From assembly GCA_947561715.1 (NCBI GenBank), contig OX387198.1, positions 15,128,001 through 15,192,000 on the forward strand: a DNA stretch of 64,000 nucleotides, in the 5' to 3' direction. The notes beneath the pieces are model-generated. The model did no database searches. It was not told the origin of the DNA and saw only the letters and a program-made list of their open reading frames with translations. This document shows, piece by piece, positions 23,451 through 33,684 of the stretch (its first letter is position 1; every line of letters begins with the position of its first letter). The position numbers and the translations under genes were made by a program. The DNA is from Ascidia mentula. Taxonomy: Eukaryota; Chordata; Ascidiacea; Phlebobranchia; Ascidiidae.

Positions 23451-23954
23451 AGGTGCAGAGCTGAAATTACAAATCAGAAATTTATGTCCCTGGTCGATTG
23501 TTTCTTTCAAATCCACAGGATTTATGATAATACTGATGTTCATGAAGCTTCGTTTTATTTTATCGCTTGTTCTTTTTCACAATCACTGCTTGCGTTTCTG
23601 TGGTGCTAACTTTACTTGCCTTGTTTGCTACAACGACTGCCTATTGAATACAAGAGAGCATTTCTTTCAACCGCGCAAAACCAGGATATGGACCTCAATT
23701 AGTGTCTAAGTCATTCAGCTACTGTAAGATTCAGGCACGTCTGTACAAATTCAGGCCCCATATCAGTATTAGATCCCAAAAATCTAGCTTTGAAGGCTAT
23801 CACCATTAATACCCATACTGAGTGATTTGCTTTTTTGCAACAATTCCTGTGGTCAGTGACCCATGAAGATCTACTGGTACTATTCAAAGAGAAAAGAAAT
23901 TGATTGCAGCTGCATCCGGCAAAACACAGCAAGGATCTAAGGAGCCTCCAGGAG
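23451..23954. other. intergenic after paralogue 2
   Basis: 3' flank of the gene; no clear AATAAA close to the stop. No further gene seen. Confidence 0.4.
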
Positions 23955-25345
23955 GATCTTTGGTCCTATAGGATAGCAAAAACAGTCCCAGGGGGCAACC
24001 AACGCAACTTTCCTGTGACAATTGCGTAGAAAAGGGTTAGGGCCAACATTAAATTGCAATATGGATGAGGTTTTTGTGATTCATTTTTTCGCATAACCAT
24101 TTCACTTTTTTGCAATCTATTTAGCTAAAATAATGTCTGACCATGGGGCGAAATGCCCCCTAGGGGGCGCTTTAAAGTGCATATGACACGTAAAAATAAA
24201 ACATGTTAATAATCAAACTAAGAGATGTTCATAACTTTAGAACATTTTTGGCGAAAAAAGTAGCTTGATGCGGCGACTGGTTTCTGAGATACAGCTGATC
24301 AAAGTCGCACTTTTGCCGCTGCGAACGAAATCGTGCGAAAGCGAGATATTGTTGCGTGACGTCATAGAAGGCGCTTCGGTCGTGCGCGAGTGCTGGCAGT
24401 AAGCCTTATGCGTAGGAATTGAAAACATTGTAAAACTGGTTTAAGCATAATATTGCATTAAACAGGGGACAAAAAGTAAACAAGTGCAATAAACGGATTT
24501 TTATGTTAATTTAAGCTGAAGACAGATGGTCGCTTTTCGACCTATTATGTCTTATTTAGTTGTGTAATAATAAAACAGTTACTGGGACAAGGTGTTCTTG
24601 TTGTTACGGCATTTATGATCGCTAACGTGTTACATGAACTTTTGAAAACACGACAGAGACAAACCTTTAATTTAGCATTGTCGTTTTGTCCACTCACAGT
24701 TATGTCGTTTCTGCTATACCCTATGGTCTTCCGTTAATTAGGGACAAATAAGCCTTTGATTCGTGACGTCACAATGACAATTTTTTGTGTGATACAAAAC
24801 CCTGTCCTGACCTTCAAGGTAACGTAATCTATGAATTCTCCTATGTTTGAAACTATTCGATATCTGCAAAAAAAGGCGCCTTCTCCTATCTAAACAATGC
24901 ATTTTTTCGACGCAAGCGCCTTGTGTGATGTCCTTTTCTCCTCAGGGCAAAAGGTTTACGATTTTTGGTCGCCGTTACTTTTCGTGCAGTTTTTTACATT
25001 TTTTAGTTGACGTAGAACCGTAAAACTTTGGATATATGTTTGTTGTAGATGTACCTTTAGTTTTACGCAAAGTTGTCATGGCCGTGTCATATGCACTTTA
25101 AGCAACTATCTTGCCACTAATTTTTACCTTATTGCGTAGACAAGAGGCGGGCCTAACATAAAATCACAAATTAAGATGCACCAAACACGCTGAAAATCGC
25201 CCTGGCTACACCACGTGACTCCCTGCTCATTCAACCCGAAAATTGACCCCAATGCATCAACGTTTGCCTTGTGACAGCACTGAGTTTCTCTATGACAGAG
25301 GAGTACAAGACGGGCATTCCCCGCGGGCAAAACCATTTTAATAGA
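23955..25345. repeat. dispersed repeat R1, copy 1, carrying a nested element
   Basis: Aligns in order with 39530-40164: a GCGTAGA(A/G)AAG..GTT block, a CCCC(C)TAGGGGG palindrome, GCTCATTCAACC, a (G)TGACAGAGG block with GGGCATT(C/T)CCC, and a terminal ATAGAAATAC. Copy 1 is longer because a TTAA-flanked element sits just after the CCCCCTAGGGGG palindrome. No coding capacity recognised; class unknown. Confidence 0.5.
24172..25101. mobile_element. TTAA-flanked inverted-repeat element (piggyBac-like, non-autonomous)
   Basis: Ends are TTAAAGTGCATATGACACG and CGTGTCATATGCACTTTAA: 15-bp perfect inverted repeats inside TTAA duplications (24172-24175 and 25098-25101). TTAA target choice is typical of piggyBac. 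No transposase frame in about 930 bp. It interrupts repeat R1, so it is younger than that copy. Confidence 0.65.
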
Positions 25346-25997
25346 AATACTGATATGCGGTTTTAAACAAAACAGCCATCTAACCTAGCATACGTTATAC
25401 AGCAGCATTTGCGGATAAATACTTTTTGTTTAAATTACAAATTTGTAAACAAATCAATTATGACACTTTTACTGCAAAAGGAAAACATTTAGGGCGTTTT
25501 AGTAAACAGCACCCATGACCTATTTGGAAAGTTGTTTGGTTATGACACGACAAAGTGACATTTAGGACCATTAGGAGAAGTCCAAGTAATAGGGAGCACT
25601 TTTTTAGGCCCAGAAGGGGGAATAATTTTCGGTCTACTTGTATTATCTATAGATAATTCTTCATAGATAAAAGGGTCAAAAATAAGGAAAAAATTTCATT
25701 CAGACAAAAGGAGTCAGCCTATTTGCTAGGTGGTACCGGTGGATTTGTCCTATCTTTTGAGGTTTCTGATGGGATATCATCGACAGTGCAATCTTTTATT
25801 AAAAATTTCACAGAAATATTAACTTCGCCAAAGCGGCGTTGTCAGATTCTGTGCTAGTAAGTGGTGCAGTACGATTAGGTGGTTGCTTAAACATTGTTAG
25901 TGGTAGCTTCGAATGTGATCAATTGGTTTGTTGCGGTATTTTTTCGCGTGAATGGAGTTGGTGGCGAATGGAAATGGTATGGTTCAAGTTAACTGCT
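25346..25997. other. intergenic, nothing recognised
   Basis: AT-rich, no gene or clear repeat, except that the stretch near 25590-25640 (AGGCCCAGAAGGGGGAATAA) loosely recalls repeat R1. Confidence 0.4.
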
Positions 25998-26808
25998 TGT
26001 TACGTTTACGGTACATGTTTACGAAACATGGATAATAGACATTTATACATATCATGAACATTGATCACAAATGGTCAAATTAAGCAATTAAAGTTAGGGA
26101 CCTCTCAAATTTGAATTGCACTGTGGTAAATAGGGATGCGCATTCGTTGGTGACTTAATATCCTGATTTAGAATTGTGTTTTTTGTAGATCTCGTACGCC
26201 ATTCGCACGCGATGTTTTTTGTTTTGTTTGATTGACATGTGGTCATTAACTGACCATTCTTTGTGCTCGCACCCTGTCTCTACGCGAACCGACCAGTCAC
26301 TGTTTGGACAGGGTTCGTTTCTCACTTAATTGCTGTAACACATCACTTATTCCGTTTTAGTTTTTCAAGTACTTGTTTTGTCAAGAGAATGGGCTGCTGT
26401 CCATGAGATAAGATAATAGCTTTTGTCGTGGTAATTTCGAACCGACTCTTACGTTGTGGTAACGTAGAACTGACTTTTGTCTTAGTGTATTTATGTGCAT
26501 GTTTCCTCGACTCAGTCTCAGTCTATGTCTGCTTCAGCTATATGTATTGCTTGTAATCAGTTTACCTCGTGATTACGTAACTTGGTGTTTCGATTCGATA
26601 TACTCCTCAATGTAATCGCGTATCCTTAATCTAATAAATAGTAAAGTAACTTTACATCAGGTTTGCAATTGAAAACAGGTCAGGAAACACAACGGTTAGA
26701 ACTCACTTGGCCTTATGTCAAATGAATTAGGATTTCTTTATCTATGGTTAATAAATATTGCTAATACCCGGCGTTAAGGAAACAATATTTGGCATATAGG
26801 TCGCAACA
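25998..26808 (+). mobile_element. solo LTR, copy A
   Basis: Begins TGTTACG and ends GGTCGCAACA, as copy B does. It contains the same internal landmarks, including AATCTAATAAATAGTAAAG (polyadenylation-like) near 26628. The word CTGCT lies just before the start and two bases after the end, a possible imperfect target duplication. No internal retroelement region adjoins it. Confidence 0.7.
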
Positions 26809-28972
26809 ATCTGCTGTAGGATTAAGAATTACCGCTTCTGGTAACAATTTAAAGTTTATTTGCAGATGCAATACATGTTTAGGGCGCATAGGTCACATTC
26901 TCATTTCTTGGCATGCTAGTTATGCATATACACTGATAATGTTGGTCCACGTAAAGTTGCTTGTTTGTATTACAGTCATGTGGTTGCAAACGTCGTCTGC
27001 ACCAGTGACAACAAAGCTCCGCCTTCATTCATGATCGGGTAATTCAACTGTGGTTTAAACCAGTGCTTCCCAACCTTTTTCAGTTCGCGACCCACTTTTA
27101 ATGCAAGTTTTATTGTGCGACCCACAATGAGATATGACCAATGCAATAATTTCGTGATCTAAAAGAAAACTGTAACATTTAGAAAAGCTTCGCGACCCAC
27201 TGGTTGGGAAGCACTGGTTTAAATAAAACAGCTTCCATCAAAACAACGATTAGGACGAGGAACTCTGGGGTCAGGAAAGGTGTCAAATAACTTCCATTCT
27301 GGTTCCAAGCAAAGTGTAGGAAGTCATTTATGTAATCCTCTATTGCCACGCACAGCTGGCTTGGCGATGCATCGGCACATTTTTAGTCCCAACCAGGCGT
27401 AATAGCAAATAATACATGTAAAATAACTTCTACACACAAGTCACACTCTGTAGCTTTTACTAATGTCTGTAGATTTACAGAATCTGAATAAGCATCACCA
27501 CCAAAAGTATAACAACAAGACAAAATAGATGCTTGTTTCACACACATATTGTTCCCCACCTTCTAACAAGTACGCTAAAAAACAAAACATAAAATAATAT
27601 TTTAAAGATATAACCAAAGTCTTACAGCCAAAAATCTTAAAGGGTGTCAATTGTATTTTGTTCACGTGGATTCCATGCGGTACAATCATAAATAAGAAGT
27701 ATGTTCGATCTCTCACGTCTTTGCATGGCGTTGCAATAACCACGATCTATAACTATATCATCCGTATTGCAGTCTTTGGTTAATTACAAAATGATCTATA
27801 GATGACCCTCTTTTGAAAGGCGCTAACGCAATTAATCTCTTGTGGACTTAACAGCTGGGCTATTGGCTTGTTGTCTGGCCGTATTTTTAGTTCATTACTC
27901 TACTCCACTCTACAGGAATTACTGCTGACAGAACACTTCGGAAAAAAACCCTACCAGGTTCATGACAAAACGAATGTAAATTTGAGCAGTAAACTTTCCG
28001 CGAGCTTCTATTACCTTTAGTTCCAAAACAAACCAAGCATATTTTAATTTGGTTATAAGCTCATTGGACCATACAGCGAGGAACTTGAAGGATCATGTGA
28101 ACCGAGACATGACGTAAACACCGTCTCGCCATGTCAGTCAACAGCACGTACGGCGGAACGAGAAGGCGATCGATTACCGAAATGTCCTCACTTCGTGTCA
28201 CGGAATGTGATCATTAGAACGCCTTTCTCAAAACGCAAGCGGTTCGATGGACACTGCACTAAACTCTGAACCCCGCGTTTTGCGTTTTAAAGTCAATTCC
28301 TGCGTCTAACAGTAAATCTTACGCGATATGGTAATGTGACATAAAAATTTCACCAACCAAAGCATCATTTTAGCAAATCTCGATTGAGGTCAACCGCAAT
28401 ACGAGATTTTCCGAGAAGGCATCGACTCAAACTAATCGGATCTTTTTCTGATCGCATTCGAGCACCACGATCCAAGGATTAAGTCGTTAATCAAGCAATG
28501 TATTGAAACGAGCAGATGGTATGTAACAGGGCAAATGTTTTCGCTTGCGACCCATTTCTATTGAGTAGGATTTTCCGCGACATTTCATGTTTTTCGTCAT
28601 CGCTGGCTTTGTATTCGGTTTCTCAGATTCAAAACATTTGAGTTTTTGTTTCTATACGCTGTATTAACTTTACAACAAGAAACTTTTTTAGAAGGAATCA
28701 ACTGTAACTAACTTATTATGTTCCGACTGGAAACGATCATAATAATGTAAAGGTAAAACACTCTACGTCATTCGTAGCTGAAAACCAGCAGCGAAATAAA
28801 AAATAAGGTGGATATGTGAACACATTTGTGAGAAATGAGTGGCTGTTTTTCCAAAGTGAGCTACTTGTGGTTTCACGTTTGTCGAATCATTCTCCAAAAC
28901 GGAAGGAAGGTCCATAATTAAGTGTATGGTTTCAGCCTTATTATCCAAAAAGCAGGATGGGCATTAAACTCG
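26809..28972. other. intergenic between solo LTRs
   Basis: Contains the hAT-type MITE at 27061-27216. No gene is supported in the remainder. Confidence 0.4.
27061..27216. mobile_element. hAT MITE, 156 bp
   Basis: Perfect 15-bp terminal inverted repeats CAGTGCTTCCCAACC and GGTTGGGAAGCACTG, with 8-bp flanking duplications GTTTAAAC and GTTTAAAT (one mismatch). End sequence and duplication length are classic hAT. Inside, GCGACCCAC recurs on the same strand. No coding capacity. Confidence 0.9.
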
Positions 28973-29824
28973 TGTTACGTTCACGTGTTCACGTAACATG
29001 GACATTGGACATTGGACATTCACACATATCATGAACATTGATCACAAATAGCCAAATTACGTCATTAAAGTTCGGGACCTCTCAAATTCGGATTGTACCT
29101 CGGTAAAATAGGATGCGCATTCGTTGGTGACCTCATTTCCTTGTTTATGGTAGAATTGTGCTTTTGCAAACATCTCACGCTATTCTCAAGCGAAGTTCGT
29201 TGCTATTCTCACGGGATGTTCGTTGTTCTGTTTGATTGATAAGTGGCTGGCCACTTCATTAACTGACCGCATCTTATGTCCGCACGAGATCTCACGCGAT
29301 TGTTTGCAGAAGGTTCGCTTCTCTCACGCGATTGTTTGCTGAAGGTTCGCTTCTCACGTAATTGAGATGGGCTGCTGTCCATCAAGATAAGAACAGCTTT
29401 TGTCATGGTAACTTCGAACTGACTTTTTTCTTATGGTGACTTTGATCGTAGTGTATACATATGTGTATGCGTCCTGGACTAACCTAGACACAGTCTTAAA
29501 CTCAGTCTCATGCTCAATCTTAGTTTCGGTATCTGTCTAATTCAACTATGCTTTGTTTGTAATCAGTTTATCTCGTGATCTCGTAACTTATAATTTTGAT
29601 TCGATATACTTCTCAATATAATCATGTATCCTTAATCTAATAAATGGTAAAGTAATTTTGCATCAGGTTTGTAATTGAAATCAGATCAGAAAACACAGAA
29701 GTTAGAACTCACGTGTGGCCTTATGTCAAATAAATTAGTCAAATAGGATTTCTTTATCTATGGTTAACTAATAGTGTTAATATCCAACGTTAAGTTAATA
29801 ACATTTGGCATATAGGTCGCAACA
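28973..29824 (+). mobile_element. solo LTR, copy B, with intact target duplication
   Basis: An 852-bp TG...CA element (TGTTACG to GTCGCAACA) between perfect 5-bp target duplications ACTCG (28968-28972 and 29825-29829). A polyadenylation-like AATCTAATAAATGG lies near 29634. The 5-bp duplication and TG/CA ends establish it as a long terminal repeat left after loss of the internal part. Family not assigned (Ty3/gypsy or BEL/Pao both possible). Confidence 0.8.
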
Positions 29825-30178
29825 ACTCGTTACACAACACATAGACCTATATCAATCTCAGTGCGACACTAACGATGTCATACAGTAAGGCATTAATTAC
29901 GTTAATTATAACAGCAAAATTAAAACTGGCTTTAAAGTTTAAGTATTTAATTCGGATTTGTTGCCAGCAATCAACTCCACTTTTACACGCTGACATCGGA
30001 AAATTATCAATGAAAGCCCACAATTAGTGCGAAATCAACTGGTTTTCTATCAACCTGATCATGTAAACGAAATTGTAGCATTAATCCTCTCTCTTCTTGC
30101 GACGGGATAAAACAACACATTCCAAATGTTTTTAAGTTTTTTTATGAAATACAGGAACAAAAAATGCTCAAGGTAAAT
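29825..30178. other. 3' flank of paralogue 3
   Basis: Short AT-rich interval between the solo LTR and the stop codon of the minus-strand gene; it must hold that gene's 3' UTR. No clear AATAAA is seen. Confidence 0.4.
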
Positions 30179-32720
30179 TCACGATCTGGTAATACGAACA
30201 ATGGAAGCTTCAGTTGAAAATATGTCGGTAAGCCACACTTGACATGGTTTCACACGGTTTGGCAACTTCGCCTCACTGTCAACACCAATTGGAGAAAGGC
30301 TGCGATGTAGTGCGGAAAGTTGTTGTTCGTATACCAAGTCCATACGAGGTGATTTGGATCGAGACAGAGAAATACGGGCGGATCGTTTTCTTGTTGGCGA
30401 GAAAACACCGGAGGTTGTAGATTCCGTAAGTCGCTTGCTCATACGTACGTTGTGTTGGATTGTTGAAGTGATTTCAGAAGTTTCTTTGGTGACTTTTACA
30501 AATGAGTCTTTTTCTGGTTGAAGAGTTGGGTCGCACTCATCATTCGACAAAGTAGAAAGTCTCCTTTTCGAAACTATTTGGTTTGGTTGCAAAATGTCTC
30601 TACATGTTCGTCTTCTTTTTGACTTCTTACGAAAAATTCTTTGTAAAGACTCATTATCAGCAGATAAATGTTTGTTGTAATTTGGAAGTCCCATTCGAAG
30701 CAGATCTTCCACTTCTTCCTGAATCTTAGTAATTTGTTTTTCATCGGGTTGTTTGTCGGTAAACGATGCATCTTCGGATAATTGTTCTCCCTTGTTGTTG
30801 TTTGATTGGAAAACAAAATTTATGTTTTCCTTGGGAATGTCTTTTTCAGTTTTAACAATTGCAGTTTTCTCGGGAGAAAATGCCTCTGCAAGGTTAATTG
30901 AAATTACATTGTTTATCTTTTCATGATTGTCATCAGTCTTATCCCCGTCACCGTTGTAAGCACACGATGAAGAGCTGCCTTCAATTTTGATAGACTTCGT
31001 TCCAACAACACATGGGTGTTTTGGTTTGCTAACAATTTGTGCATCCACATTCAACTCTTTCTTCACAAACGTGGTGCTGGGTTGCTTGCGAAATATTACA
31101 TTACAATCAACAGAGTTATTTTTGTTACTTGTCACTTTCTCGTCCCTGATGGATTGTTGAAGTACACGATGGTCTGGTGTTGGTTCGCTTGTTTGCGCTG
31201 CATGACATTGGGAGGATTCGGCACGATCAAAATTGTTACTGGAGTTACGACCAGGGGATGCAGAATGAGTACTTGGAGCAGAGCTCGGTCGGATGAAATT
31301 ATATTTTGGGGACTGAGGCAGTTCATTATCGACGGAATGTGATCTTGAATTCCGTTGTTGAACAAATCCTGACAACAGTGGAGATGGTGAAGAGGTGGTG
31401 GGTGGTACATTCCCGGTGTCCAAGTTGCAATAATTCGGATTGGAACCAAATTTCTCCTGTGGATCGCACAGTCTTGGCTGCTGTGTTGGTGTCAAGTCAG
31501 AGACACCGAAGTTTGACGATTGGATTTGGTCGTTACTGGAGCTACTTTGCTTCAGAAAACCAATGTTTTGGTTAGTAGCTTGTAAATTCACAAAGGGTTG
31601 CTCAGGATGTGAGTTGGTTTCAACCAACATTTCTTTTGGAAACTCGCTCAAGGCATCTTTTACACGATTAAAATCCACAAACGGCTTCAGAATGGGAGAA
31701 TCTGGCTCGTTTGTTATTTTCGATTTTTGAGCAGGAGAATTTTGATTGGCTAAGATCGAAATCGGATTTGTCACGTGAGTAGTAAAATGAGATTGGGGAC
31801 CAGATTTCTGTTTAATTTGAACAGATCTTGAAGCGCTATTAAAAGATTTCGGGGGCTCAAGGGGGTTTTGCCTAAAAAAGGGGTTTCCCACAGGAGTCTG
31901 GTTGGTTTTATAACCACACCCTACATTCCTGGACAAGTTGCACCGATTAGTGATTTGATCGGTTGCATGGTTTTGCATTCCTAGCATTTTACGTGCATTC
32001 CAAGCAGCATGATAAAGTGGATTGGTGTTTGCTTCTCGAGATGGTAACCGGGGGTTCGACAAAAATCGTTGAAGATTGTTCAATGGTGAATGTCTTTCTT
32101 CAACTGTTTTTTTTCTCATTGGTTGTTGACGAAAGGGTCTTTGCTGCATTTCGTTGTGCCCATTGTTTTGCTGTGTGTCTGACTTCCAAGTAGCAGAGCA
32201 GCTAGTCCCTGGCTGGCTGCAATGTGCCTGTGCCCTAGGCTGCATGCATCTATCAACCTGAATGGTGTTTTGATGGTTGTTTAAATCCTGCAAGATGATT
32301 GGTTAATTATTTTTTTCTATCTTGTCTTCATGTGACGTGATTTGCACTCACCAATTCTTTACATCCGTAACCACGCTGCTTTTGGCAAAACTGGTTGCGA
32401 TCCTGCTGAAGAAAGTTACCAGCTGAAGCTGGTTGGGGTTGTTGGGGTGGTTGCTTGTGAAAGTTTTGGTTGACTTCAACATTGCAATACATAAACGTTC
32501 GACTGACGCTGTATTCAACACTTTGGTTAGTATCCTGAGGCGACTGTGCATGCTGTGGAACTCTCAAATGTTGGTCATTATTGAAGTTATAATGCAGCTG
32601 GTGATTTAGGTCTTGCTGGTTATCTGGTATCTGGTTTACGTTGAAGTTGCTTAGGTATATTCCGCTCTGGTTGTTGGAATACGAACTCTGCATTCGCGGG
32701 ATAACTCCGCCTTGAGCCAT
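30179..32720 (-). CDS. paralogue 3: diverged member of the Q/S-rich family, 825 aa, two coding exons
   Basis: Coding exons 32352-32720 (123 codons) and 30179-32287, joined by a 64-bp GT-AG intron (GTGAGT donor, TTGCAG acceptor, phase 0). The start MAQGGVIP is the first ATG after a strong upstream acceptor. Kinship to paralogues 1 and 2 rests on the C-terminal block ARISLSRSKSPRMDLVY (about 757-773), DLLRMGLP (about 650-657) followed by a basic run KKSKRRRT, and EQPFVNLQ (about 353-360), which matches the repeats of paralogue 1. The PPxY, VVQY and KGKLPIVRF blocks are not found. SUMO-type motifs are present (VKKEL, IKIEG, VKTEK). Unknown function, likely nuclear. Differs from its relatives in having an intron within the coding part. 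Confidence 0.8.
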
Positions 32721-32769
32721 GGATATGCAGGTAATAGTTTAACCAAAGCGTCTATTCGCCAATTGAAAT
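32721..32769 (-). other. 5' UTR segment of paralogue 3 after a likely UTR intron
   Basis: On the minus strand TTTTTCTTTTGCAG is a strong acceptor ending at 32770, 49 nt upstream of the ATG. It implies an upstream non-coding exon; GTAGGTACTG near 33477 is one possible donor and TATAAAAA at 33684-33677 one possible core promoter. Confidence 0.45.
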
Positions 32770-33676
32770 CTGCAAAAGAAAAACAATCTCTGTGACCACA
32801 GTTCTTAATTTTTGTTTCAACCGCAGGAAATTATTGAACCTCATCACATCCTAAATTGTTTTTTAGAAATAACTCATCGAAACTTTCTTGCACTGACTGA
32901 CTGAGGATATAACACTGTCACGGTTCGATTTCGCAGTAACTGGTTTTAGACAGCAGATAATCACGAGGCCTATTGCTTAAAAGCTTTTAAACAAATTGTA
33001 GTAAGGCACTTAGCTGCAAAATAATTTATGAATGTACGCTTAAAAGTCGCCACTCTGCTGCCCAGAAGAAAATGAAAATGACCCTTTTTTACGTTCAACG
33101 CATGCGTAATCATTGATGAACTTCGAGAGCAATTGCGTTTCACAGAAGCAGGACGCCGATCCACATGGGGTCTTTGATATTCCATTGTATACAATGGCAT
33201 CATTTCAATGGCCTACAGGCACCATTTCATACGCCTGAAACAAATACTCATATGCCACAGGGGATACAACAAAGGAATGCCCGGACCAAACATCGGATCA
33301 CATGCAGCGAACACAACAAATGATGGTAAATAACAAACTACTAACACCGGTATATTCGTGTGGAAAACATTGGTTACAAAGAAAAACCTCAGTTCTAAAC
33401 TCTTTCTGGTGTTTGTATTTCTAACCTGCGACTAGCTGTAAAATCACACAAATATCCCAAAAGTCTGACAGTACCTACCCAAGCACTTTTCTGTTTGACT
33501 CTTGCACACAACACATTACGGCGTTTCTAATTATAGTTAAATGCCCAGAGGGCAGTTCGAGGTTTGAGAAGCTGCTGTTAGTTTTAGAACGTACGTTCGG
33601 AATGCGCCTTTGGCTGTTGGCGACCCTTGCAAAAGAATAACAACCCGAGGAGCAATTAAAAAGCGGGTCAAACCTG

Positions 33677-33684
33677 TTTTTATA
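33677..33684 (-). promoter_or_regulatory. possible TATA box of paralogue 3
   Basis: TATAAAAA on the minus strand, placed suitably for a short non-coding first exon spliced to 32769. Motif and position only. Confidence 0.3.

Noticed and set aside
11963-32720. Assignment of the paralogues to the tunicate Pem (posterior end mark) or OCA-B/I-kappa-B-zeta coactivator families
   Set aside because: No WRPW end and no OCA peptide was found; composition alone is not evidence.
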